In this document: positions 23,884 through 31,110 of the stretch, piece by piece
How the letters are laid out: each line of letters starts with the position of its first letter
Position numbering within the stretch: position 1 is the first letter of the stretch
From: Nocardia pneumoniae NBRC 100136
GTDB lineage: Bacteria; Actinomycetota; Actinomycetes; Mycobacteriales; Mycobacteriaceae
DNA: 64,000 nucleotides
Direction: 5' to 3'
Assembly: GCF_000308755.1 (NCBI RefSeq)
Contig: NZ_BAGF01000027.1
Coordinates: 62,001-126,000, forward strand
The notes under the pieces: generated by a model
What the model saw: the letters and a program-made list of their open reading frames with translations, nothing else
Told to the model about the DNA's origin: nothing
Databases searched by the model: none
Made by a program: the position numbers and the translations under genes

Positions 23884-25638
23884 ATGCGATTAAACTCATT
23901 GACCGCGAACTTCGCTGAATTCAGAGCGATTGAGTTCCGGGATGGACTCAACATCGTCGTTGCGGACCGAGCAAAAGAAGCAACGAAGACAGACTCTCGA
24001 AATGGATTAGGAAAAACAACCGTCATCGCCCTGATCGACTTCTGTCTCGGCGCAAACATGAGCGACCGTCTGGAGCAGATGAAGGGCAACCGGTGGTACT
24101 TCACCCTGTCGCTTACCACGAGAGCTGGGATTACGCTCCGTGCTTCTCGTGGTCCAGATACCCCAGGCGAAATACACGTTCAAGGCAACGCAGTAGCAGC
24201 AGGCCTCATTGACCGGAATGATGCGCCATTGTCTGACGTTGTCGACATCGGCCCCCGCCAGTGGACCAATTGGCTTGGTCGAGAGTGTTTCAGCAATGCA
24301 GGATCATCAGCCGATCCGCCCAGCTTCCGCAGTCTTATACGACACTTCGCTCGCTATCGTTCGGATTCGCTGATTGATCCGTTCCGCACGCTCGCAAACC
24401 AACGCGCTGAGGCAGTCCAGGCGGAGAACTCCTACCTACTCAATCTAGATTGGCGCTTTGCGAAGGAATGGGCAGACCTCAAAAATCGTAAATCACGCGT
24501 TGCACTAGCTGATGATCCGGACAACAGCATTGAGTCTCAGATCGCGGCACTCGAACCCCAACTCGTGCGAGTTCAGCGTCGTTCGGAGAAGCTAGCCCGA
24601 GACATCCGAACGTTTTCGGTGCTTCCGGAGTACCGCGAGATCGAGGCACGCGTCCAGCAAGCGACGGCGCGAATCAAGTCCCTGGGTAACGAGAACTTTG
24701 CAGACCGCCAACAGCTCGCCTTGTACGAGTCGCAGGCTGCGGACGAATCCGCGGCTAGCAATATCAGCATCGAGGAGCTGTTTAGCGAGGCAGGAATCGT
24801 ACTTGGCGACGCCATCGTGCGTAGCCTTGACGAAGCAGCTGAGTTCCAACGGCAGATTACCGCCAATCGGATCGCATACTTAGCAGACGAAACACGACGC
24901 ATTCGAGAGCGGGTCACCCAGCGGGAGGCTGAGCAAGCCAGGCTTGCTACCCAGCAGGAGCAGGATCTCCAGCTGCTCCGGACGGGCGGGGCACTTGATG
25001 ATCTCGCCGCGCTCCAGCGAAGCCTAGCTGAGTCTCAAGTCGAGGTGGCCCGGATCGAGGAGCAGATCCGCACACTGCGCGAACTGAGCGATAGAAAGTC
25101 GAAGCTTAAGTCAGACGAGCTGGACCTTTTATCACGGACCAAGCTGGACGTACAGGAGCGGTTTGAACAGCGCGCGGAAATTATCGCGAGGTTCGGAGAG
25201 ATCATGGAGTATCTATATGGGGAGCCTGCAGACCTGCGCGTATCCCCAGGAAAAGCTGGCATACAGTTTAAAGTGGTCCTGCCAAAGACTGGGTCGGGTG
25301 GTGTTCATCTGATGGCAATTTTCGCTTACGACATCGCACTTAGCGAAGATATGGCGCGCCGTGGCCGCGGCCCCGGGTTTCTCATCCATGACAGCTCGAT
25401 CTTTGCCGACGTTGATGAGCGACAGACCGCCAAGGCCGTCGAGATCGCTGCCGCCTCCGCTGACGAGTACGAATACCAACACATCGTAACTATGAACAGC
25501 GACAAAGTACCATGGGGTGAATTCTCCGATCGTTCAGTCTTCGATGACGCGGTTGTGCTAACCCTCCATGATGGAGACCCATCCGGCAGTATTTTGGGAC
25601 AGCGGCTTCACTTCTCGATCGAGAGTGAGGACGACTAG
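23884..25638 (+). CDS. ABC ATPase of the ABC-3C system (DUF2326 type)
   Basis: 584 residues of the SMC/RecN-like ABC ATPases. Walker A is NGLGKTT (about 40-46) after a DSR motif; long coiled coils span about 215-460; the C-terminal lobe (about 465-584) carries the Walker-B-like FLIHDSS with D503 (DUF2326). Such ATPases are thought to sense foreign nucleoprotein and gate the effector. It is the third gene of a three-gene operon with HNH and MC6. Confidence 0.9.
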   Translation: MRLNSLTANFAEFRAIEFRDGLNIVVADRAKEATKTDSRNGLGKTTVIALIDFCLGANMSDRLEQMKGNRWYFTLSLTTRAGITLRASRGPDTPGEIHVQGNAVAAGLIDRNDAPLSDVVDIGPRQWTNWLGRECFSNAGSSADPPSFRSLIRHFARYRSDSLIDPFRTLANQRAEAVQAENSYLLNLDWRFAKEWADLKNRKSRVALADDPDNSIESQIAALEPQLVRVQRRSEKLARDIRTFSVLPEYREIEARVQQATARIKSLGNENFADRQQLALYESQAADESAASNISIEELFSEAGIVLGDAIVRSLDEAAEFQRQITANRIAYLADETRRIRERVTQREAEQARLATQQEQDLQLLRTGGALDDLAALQRSLAESQVEVARIEEQIRTLRELSDRKSKLKSDELDLLSRTKLDVQERFEQRAEIIARFGEIMEYLYGEPADLRVSPGKAGIQFKVVLPKTGSGGVHLMAIFAYDIALSEDMARRGRGPGFLIHDSSIFADVDERQTAKAVEIAAASADEYEYQHIVTMNSDKVPWGEFSDRSVFDDAVVLTLHDGDPSGSILGQRLHFSIESEDD

Positions 25639-26068
25639 GGTTCGTCTCGAAGTGACTCGATTGGCCTTGAGAGCCGCTCCGACAGAATGGTTTTGAATGG
25701 GGCGACATCTCCGGTAACTGGTTGATCGACCAAGGTCCAACGCAACACCGGAGACCTCGTAACCACCCCTAGTGGTGACCCGAAGGGCTGCCCTGACCGA
25801 CTCCCTATGGCCTCGACTCAAGCCGCTGCTGCCTTGCCCGAACAACCTCGGACGACCAAGTGAGATGGAGCAACGGCCACCTGATCGGCGGATCCGCTGG
25901 CGTATTCGGGTCGGCGTACCCTGGCGTGACGTGCCCGCCTGCTACTGCTCTGATCAGCAGGTTCTTCGCTGGTTGGTACATCGCTGACAGTGACTGAACT
26001 CATAATCCGGTACTGTCGATTCCTCTCGAAGCGCTGGGCCCGGCGAACTACAACTGATGCCGCAAGCG
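25639..26068. other. intergenic region with IS remnant
   Basis: About 430 bp between the ABC ATPase and the HNH-Shedu gene. It holds only a degraded IS5-type transposase fragment (25772-25987) and a short stem-loop (ACCACCCCTAGTGGTGACC around 25761). No other gene is seen. Confidence 0.6.
25772..25987 (+). pseudogene. IS5-family transposase N-terminal fragment
   Basis: A remnant of an IS5-type transposase leader: LTDSLWPRLKPLLP, then a GRPSEMEQRPPDRR region and WRIRVGVPWRDVP match the conserved N-terminus (DUF4096 type) followed by LRWLVHR. It stops after about 71 residues, and the catalytic DDE domain is absent. It marks past insertion between the two defence modules. Confidence 0.65.
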
Positions 26069-27025
26069 CTACATGGTGGCGTCGGGCTCCAGCAACACGG
26101 CCAAATCTGCCAGTGATGTAAATAGTTCGTCGTAGGTGACCACGAGTATGTCCTTCATGCACTGCCTGTACAACTCGAACGACCTGCGCTGCCCTGCTGA
26201 GAGCTCGGCGCGGCTGCCGTCGCCGATGATGACCACGATTGAGGGGTGGTGGGCAATGAGGCCTGGTGAATTCATGCTGAGCGTGGCCATCTCGTTAAGT
26301 AGGGTCAGACGGTAGTTCAACGCTTGAGCGACCGCGCCAGCTAGTTCCGGCGAAGGGGGATGCACGTTTGCTCTGTATTCACGACCCATGAGCGCTGCAG
26401 TCGGTGTTTTGATCTCGATTAGAATCGCGTCTCCACTGCACTGGGCGAGGAAGTCGACGACCTGGCCGCCGCAGTTATCGATAGCCTTGCCGCCAACATA
26501 GCATTTCGAATTCAGGACGAACGGGCGTCCTTGCGTGACCAACTTGAGCAGCTCGGGCCGGTGGGTGAACAGTGTCTGCCAGAATTCTTCGGAGGCGTTT
26601 TCGCGTTCCGCCTCCCAGATGCCGAGAGCTTTTTGTAGCCGGTTGGCTGTGTCGGGGCTTGGTATCGCTGGCACTACGTTGGAAGCGCGCAGCGCGCCTA
26701 CCGCAACAAGTTCAAGATGCCGAATCCGAAGACGGTTCAGTTCCGACACAGAATACACCTGGGGGAGTGAGTCAATCATCCTGTGGTGGGCAGCGCAGAC
26801 GAGTACGAGGTTGTGCACGCCAGAAAGATCTTCGGCTGATCGTTCGATGTCTGCGCGCGGTCCTCCGGGCGACGGGGAAGCGATATGGGCGATCTCCAGG
26901 AGCGGAGTGCCGTCCGGCAGTCTGTTCGGATTCGGGCAATCCGGCATAAGGCAAGTCTCGCCAAAGTCTGCGTAGACGCGGCGACGGGCTCGGTCGGTTA
27001 TCCGACCTCGATGTCTCTGAGTCAC
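26069..27025 (-). CDS. HNH - Shedu (DUF4263) fusion nuclease
   Basis: 318 residues, with start taken as GTG 27025 (a longer frame upstream lacks homology and RBS). N-terminal HNH: C25, C30, H47 in LEIAHI, N72, C77, H80/H81. C-terminal Shedu/SduA-type PD-(D/E)xK nuclease: D191 in QVVDFL, E204-x-K206 in IEIKTP, Q234 in AVAQAL, with YRANVHPPSPEL and IIGDGSRAEL as flanking family motifs. Shedu is a known anti-phage nuclease; the N-terminal domains of Shedu proteins vary and are sensor-like. An HNH at the N-terminus means two nucleases in one chain. It is a single-gene system transcribed towards the ABC-3C operon. Confidence 0.88.
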   Translation of the reverse strand: MTQRHRGRITDRARRRVYADFGETCLMPDCPNPNRLPDGTPLLEIAHIASPSPGGPRADIERSAEDLSGVHNLVLVCAAHHRMIDSLPQVYSVSELNRLRIRHLELVAVGALRASNVVPAIPSPDTANRLQKALGIWEAERENASEEFWQTLFTHRPELLKLVTQGRPFVLNSKCYVGGKAIDNCGGQVVDFLAQCSGDAILIEIKTPTAALMGREYRANVHPPSPELAGAVAQALNYRLTLLNEMATLSMNSPGLIAHHPSIVVIIGDGSRAELSAGQRRSFELYRQCMKDILVVTYDELFTSLADLAVLLEPDATM

Positions 27026-27501
27026 AGACTGATGGATACACGACTCGGCATCCCAAGCGCATCCGGAGTCAGGGGGTGGGCATGGACGCTCGCGGACAAG
27101 CGTGACAGTGATGACGGGTGGCGGGCGGACGGCCCGACGATCGACGAACAGACCACGTGCCCGCGTCAACTAGGAAGTCCGCAAGCGGGAGGCGGACCGC
27201 GGGTAGCCGTGCGTCTTGCATCCCCGGCGCCGCGATCTAGCTTCGCATGCCGGTCGGCCAGGCGTTGTGACCTAGATTCACAAGCAGGTAGCGTGGGCAC
27301 GATTGGGTACAGACAAACTCAGCCCTGCAAATACTAGGGGCCGAGCTGTTATTAGGGTAGTGCGCGATACTGAGACCGCCTGTACCGCAGTCCGGACGGT
27401 TCAAGATCAACAAGCCGCTGGCCGACAGCCATGTATCTTGCTGCAATGCTCGCTGCTGAGCAGCGTTTTGCCAGGTCAGGACACCGTTCGGAGTGTTTGA
27501 T
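27026..27501. other. intergenic region upstream of HNH-Shedu up to attR
   Basis: About 475 bp without a convincing gene; open frames here have no RBS, homology or codon bias. It should contain the promoter of the HNH-Shedu gene, but no clear -35/-10 pair was identified. Confidence 0.5.
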
Positions 27502-27547
27502 CTCATAATCCATTGGTCGCGGGTTCGAGCCCCGCCCGCCCCACAAA
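27502..27547 (+). repeat. attR, 46-bp direct repeat of the tRNA 3' end
   Basis: Identical to 7578-7623. It contains only the anticodon loop to 3' end of the tRNA and so cannot encode a functional tRNA. It marks the right end of the young element, and because an integrase remnant follows, it was probably the left att site of an older element. Confidence 0.93.
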
Positions 27548-27558
27548 ATCCCCTTGAC

Positions 27559-27572
27559 CAGCGGAAACGCTG
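27559..27572. repeat. second copy of the CAGCG-GAAA-CGCTG hairpin
   Basis: Same sequence as 7635-7648 and the same 12-bp offset from its att repeat, with matching flanking bases (TTGAsCAGCGG). It supports that both att copies were once left ends of related elements. Confidence 0.6.
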
Positions 27573-27630
27573 AGTTGTGAAGACGTGTTGATACGGAACG
27601 GCGCATGTACAGCTTTGTATGTGGTTGTTT

Positions 27631-27776
27631 ATCGAGTCTCTGCTCACCGGACCGCGCAAGCGGACCGCGCGCCGTTGTCGCCGGACTACGCGCGAAGCCA
27701 CTATCGCCCGCTACAGCAGTTCTTCAAATACCTTGTGCCCGAGGACATCCTTGCAGTGAATCCGTTAAGCGGATGA
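27631..27776 (+). pseudogene. decayed tyrosine integrase fragment of an older element
   Basis: Aligns with nucleotides 7907-8045 of the intact integrase: both read APLSPDYARSHYRPLQQFF / EPLSPEYARGQYRSLQQFF then KYL and NP. A frameshift lies near 27660, a stop follows at 27776, and the N-terminal and catalytic domains are absent. It is in the same orientation and about the same distance from an att repeat as the live integrase. Confidence 0.8.
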
Positions 27777-27854
27777 GGTTGCCCGATCGAGGGAGCGAAG
27801 ATCTTGGTCGCACGCCGCCACGTTACGATCAGGCCGACGCTCTGAGAGGAAATC

Positions 27855-28172
27855 ATGATCAAGTCGACGGCCTTCGCCGCTGTGCTCTCCGCGGCCGCTG
27901 CCGCTCTGCTCTTCCTGCCCGCCGCACCCGCGCACGCCCGGTCCCTCCAATGCAACAGGGCCATCCAGCTGATCAACGCCGCGATCGACACGAGCGGCGG
28001 CACCCTGGACGATGCGACGGCGACGGCCCTGTCCGACAAACTGAGCGTCGTGGCCGAATTGGCCCAGGGTGCGGAGAAGGATGTCATCGCCGCCTACGCC
28101 AACGCGCTGATAGATGAGAACGTCACCAGCCTCGACCCCTACACCGACGAGCTCAATCGCGTCTGCGCCTGA
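27855..28172 (+). CDS. small secreted protein
   Basis: 105 residues with a Sec signal peptide (hydrophobic 8-25, cleavage probably after AHA at about 28). The mature 78 residues are helical and contain two cysteines, near the start (LQCNRA) and the end (NRVCA), able to form one disulfide. Similar small two-Cys secreted proteins in mycobacteria include hemophore-related ones; that link is only suggestive. RBS AGAGGA is present. This is the first intact gene outside the element. Confidence 0.65.
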   Translation: MIKSTAFAAVLSAAAAALLFLPAAPAHARSLQCNRAIQLINAAIDTSGGTLDDATATALSDKLSVVAELAQGAEKDVIAAYANALIDENVTSLDPYTDELNRVCA

Positions 28173-28278
28173 CCGCGACCCCCACCCACTCCGGCCGCGA
28201 GCCCACCAATGTCACCAGAATCGAGTGGAGCTGTCCCGAGGCCGTTACCACCACAGCCGAATAGTGGTGGAGGCGCCC

Positions 28279-29247
28279 TCAGCTCACAGTGTGGCTGGCG
28301 GACGGCTCGCGGCGACGGAACCCGGGCATGAATCGGTTGGTCCGTGCCTGGTAGTCACGGTAGCCGGGCCTCTTCTGCGCGCTGTAGTACTCGGCCGGGA
28401 CAGCGCCGGTGTAGAACACGAGACACCAGTACATGATTGCCGACAGTGCGAACAGTCCGATGCCCGCGCCGATCGCCGCGACGGGTGTGAATTCGTCGAA
28501 TGATCGGCGCAGCACCGGCAAGCACAGGACGATGATCGCGTTCCACTGCATCCACTGGAAGAAGTAGTTGGGGTGTCGGCTGTAGTTCCAGAGTCCGACA
28601 TCGCAATACCCGCGCGTATTCGTCGTCGACATCGACTGGACGAAACGGATTTTCTGAAAGTCGGCGACCGACTCCAGCATCCACGACACCGCCCACAGGA
28701 TGATGCCTGCCGCTGCGACTGCGCTCATCCCGGCACCGTCGATCGCGATCACCAGCGCTGCGGGTACGGCCATGACGGTGATGTTCGAGATCGCCTGGAC
28801 CAGGATCTCGGCCACGATGTCGAGCCGCTCGCTGCCCAGGGTGGCCTTTGCCCACCGCTTTCGCTGGAACCGGTAGCGCGGCAGCTCCCGGTCGAGTTCG
28901 CCGTGGCGCCAAAGCACGAGCGCGGCGATGCCCATGCGTCCGCCCATCACCAGAAAGACGACGGCCACAGCTATGGCGAGCGGGGATCTGTCACTCATCG
29001 CGAGCGTCAGGACGCCGAGGGCAACGAGTCCCCAAGGCCATGCGATGTCGACATAGGACATCCGGAGAGTGCGCCACCCCGGGAGGCAGGCAGCGCCCAC
29101 AAAGATGACGAACTGGACGCCGAGGTTCACCAGTAGGAAATCCCGCAGCGCTGACTCGGTGAGCATGGCGCCGAGGACCACCAGGGAAGCCAGGGACGGG
29201 AGGGCGCGGTTCGCTAGTCCTCGCGCATTGCTCGATGGGGACGACAT
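28279..29247 (-). CDS. DUF1295 / steroid 5-alpha-reductase-like membrane protein
   Basis: 322 residues with about eight membrane segments. The C-terminal signature LWNYSRHPNYFFQWMQW with later YxxAQKRPGYRDYQARTNRFMPG matches the DUF1295/ICMT-like reductase fold, probably an NADPH-dependent membrane reductase of a lipid or sterol. The start at ATG 29247 is chosen over a longer frame. Divergent from a TetR regulator across an operator. Confidence 0.88.
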   Translation of the reverse strand: MSSPSSNARGLANRALPSLASLVVLGAMLTESALRDFLLVNLGVQFVIFVGAACLPGWRTLRMSYVDIAWPWGLVALGVLTLAMSDRSPLAIAVAVVFLVMGGRMGIAALVLWRHGELDRELPRYRFQRKRWAKATLGSERLDIVAEILVQAISNITVMAVPAALVIAIDGAGMSAVAAAGIILWAVSWMLESVADFQKIRFVQSMSTTNTRGYCDVGLWNYSRHPNYFFQWMQWNAIIVLCLPVLRRSFDEFTPVAAIGAGIGLFALSAIMYWCLVFYTGAVPAEYYSAQKRPGYRDYQARTNRFMPGFRRREPSASHTVS

Positions 29248-29265
29248 GCGCGAACGGTAAGATAT

Positions 29266-29284
29266 AAGTTGGTAACTTGCAAGT
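29266..29284. promoter_or_regulatory. overlapping inverted repeats, probable TetR operator
   Basis: AAGTT-GGT-AACTT (29266-29278) overlaps ACTTGCAAGT (29275-29284), in the 58-bp spacer between divergent DUF1295 and TetR genes. The position fits autoregulation and control of the reductase gene by the TetR protein. Confidence 0.55.
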
Positions 29285-29305
29285 GGCGGTACTAGCCTTC
29301 GGAGG

Positions 29306-29917
29306 GTGACCAGAGCCAAGACGAAGCCGCGGCGAAGCCAAGCCGAACGACGAGCGGAGACCCAGGATCGGCTGCTCAGGGCGACGGTATCGATGCTCGT
29401 CGAGCACGGGTTCGTCGCGTTGAGCGCTGCAGCGGTGGCCGCTCGTGCCGGTGTCAGCCAGGGTGCGATGCAGCACTACTACCCGACGAAGGCCGCGTTG
29501 GTGAAGGCCGCTCTCGAGCGCATCGTCGAACGCTATGTGGCCGATGTACAGGCCGAGGTCGGCCCGTTGCCACCGGGTGCCGGGAGGTTCGAGGCCCTGC
29601 TCGACCTGCTGTGGGAGGTCCACAACCTGCCGATAAGCCGTGCGCTGCTCGAGCTGTACGCCGTCGCCCACAACGATGTGGATGTCGCCGACGTCGCGGC
29701 CATGATGGCGAACCTCGCGACTGCCGCCGTCGGCGATCTGGCTGGTGAACTCGTTCCTGAGGTGGCGGCGCGAGACGGCTTCCACGAATGGCTGCTCACC
29801 ACTCTCGCCACATTGCGCGGCACCGCACTCCTGGCGGTACCCGGGGCCGAACAGGCCCATCTGGACTGGCCCACACTCCGCGCCCGGCTGACGGCCTCAC
29901 TCCCGTCGCCGCCGTAG
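29306..29917 (+). CDS. TetR-family transcriptional regulator
   Basis: 203 residues. The N-terminal HTH is clear (AAAVAARAGVSQGAMQHYY and PTKAALVKAA); the C-terminal ligand domain is family-variable. Starts at GTG 29306 with GGAGG directly adjacent, an unusually short spacing, so a leaderless or alternative start is possible. Likely represses the divergent DUF1295 gene. Confidence 0.85.
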   Translation: MTRAKTKPRRSQAERRAETQDRLLRATVSMLVEHGFVALSAAAVAARAGVSQGAMQHYYPTKAALVKAALERIVERYVADVQAEVGPLPPGAGRFEALLDLLWEVHNLPISRALLELYAVAHNDVDVADVAAMMANLATAAVGDLAGELVPEVAARDGFHEWLLTTLATLRGTALLAVPGAEQAHLDWPTLRARLTASLPSPP

Positions 29918-29987
29918 TCGGATTCCGTGCGCACGCGTGGAAGAACGAAAAGCGTTCTCAGCGGCAGATTCTGCGCGGCTCGGCAGC

Positions 29988-30185
29988 TCAGACGTCATCC
30001 GTGACCAGCAGCAAATATGCCGCCTCTAGGTGAACCACGCACTCGTCCGGAGGATGCGCCCGATGTATGTGCCGAAGCTCCCGGGCACGGTCGGCGGTCA
30101 GTTCCATCAGGTGGACCTGGCACATGTACTCAGCCAGCATGCCGTCCGCCTGGACGAACGTTTTGTGCTCCATAGAGTCTGGCAT
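29988..30185 (-). CDS. small hypothetical protein (third of a three-gene set)
   Basis: 65 residues, last gene of a minus-strand operon of tiny proteins. Its start overlaps the previous stop (TAATG), which supports it strongly. Composition is balanced, with HIHRAHPPDE and HLEAAYLLL. No family is recognised; it resembles proteins that accompany XRE-TPR regulators in Nocardia-like genomes. Confidence 0.6.
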   Translation of the reverse strand: MPDSMEHKTFVQADGMLAEYMCQVHLMELTADRARELRHIHRAHPPDECVVHLEAAYLLLVTDDV

Positions 30186-30529
30186 TAGACATCCGACCGA
30201 TTTCGAAACTCGCCTGATTCAACGACCAGCTCTGCCCTGGCGCTTTCCGGCGGACGGTCATGCGGTATGGGCGGTGTTCCTTCGGGACTGGCCGGGCGAA
30301 TCAGCGAACCAGGCCGATGGTGAACGGCTCGGTCCCAGAGTTCGGCGCACGGCAGTGGCGGCATGTCGGCGTGTACGTCGTCATCGATCGTGACCGTCAG
30401 CTCCAGACCAGAGAACCTGCTCGCCAACGCGTCGGCGACGTGCTGGGCTTGTTCCGCGCTGGCTCGGTAGTCCAGGCTCAACGGGCCGGATTCGATATGG
30501 ATGTGCCGGACCGCGTTCATCCGGGTCAC
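30185..30529 (-). CDS. small hypothetical protein (second of a three-gene set)
   Basis: 114 residues starting at GTG 30529 in a 4-bp GTGA overlap with the upstream stop. It has a compact alpha-beta N-terminus ([30 protein letters not shown]) and a proline-rich tail. No family recognised; translational coupling on both sides supports it. Confidence 0.6.
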   Translation of the reverse strand: MTRMNAVRHIHIESGPLSLDYRASAEQAQHVADALASRFSGLELTVTIDDDVHADMPPLPCAELWDRAVHHRPGSLIRPASPEGTPPIPHDRPPESARAELVVESGEFRNRSDV

Positions 30530-30741
30530 CGCGGCTTCGTCGTGGACGACACCACCCGTCCGGCCTCGACGAGCGTTTGGAGCGCGGCGGCCTTGCGTGG
30601 GCAGCGCTTGGCCCGGCACGCCACGTGATACCGCATCACCGTGTGAGCTTGCGAGACCGTGAACGGCACCCTCGGCGCCTGGTGCGCTGCTTCATCGCAC
30701 ATTGCGACGAGTTGGTACATGGCATGGGAACTGGTGGGCAT
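30526..30741 (-). CDS. small hypothetical protein (first of a three-gene set)
   Basis: 71 residues (start uncertain: ATG 30741 or ATG 30720). It contains [25 protein letters not shown], with two cysteines, a pattern recurring in short actinobacterial proteins next to XRE-type regulators. It overlaps the next gene by 4 bp. Function unknown. Confidence 0.55.
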   Translation of the reverse strand: MPTSSHAMYQLVAMCDEAAHQAPRVPFTVSQAHTVMRYHVACRAKRCPRKAAALQTLVEAGRVVSSTTKPR

Positions 30742-31110
30742 CGAACGGTGCTTCTTTCCGATCCGGAGCGGCAGGGGTTCAGGCGGTACCCGGCACCGGG
30801 GGCTTTCGCCACCGGCCCGCCACTCTGGTGGGCTGGTGCGCCGCAGGTGTTTACGGCGTCGGCCCGGTGCCGGGGACCAAGGTCAACGGTTACCGGGCAG
30901 GGCTTGACGGGCTATTTCGCGCGACAGCGGTAGGCCATATGCCCGGGGAATACCGCCCTGGATTTGACGGATGGTCGTCGCGAACGGTCGGAAATAACCA
31001 GGTGGGGCGCATTTTCGGGCTATGCATGAAACGTATAGCGGCGCCTGTCAACGGCTGGTACGGTCCAGCTGACCAGGGCAAACGACAGCCGGGGGAGCAG
31101 GGGAGCGGGG
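30742..31110. other. divergent intergenic region
   Basis: About 370 bp between the tiny-protein operon and the XRE-TPR gene. Some frames stay open but lack RBS and codon bias. It should hold two divergent promoters; no clear operator dyad was found. Confidence 0.5.

Larger units (their letters stand above)
7578..27547. mobile_element. integrative (probably conjugative, AICE-like) element in a CAU tRNA gene
   Basis: A 19.9-kb element bounded by 46-bp repeats. It contains integrase, excisionase, an XRE/Nudix/HD control block, a primase, a DUF2637 spread-type protein, a replication-relaxation-like protein, a VirD4-type coupling ATPase, and defence genes at the right end. This layout resembles actinomycete integrative conjugative elements (pSAM2-like). 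It differs in that no FtsK-only TraB and no classical relaxase with HUH motif was recognised. Gene density and overlap are high from 10.6 to 22.1 kb. Confidence 0.88.
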
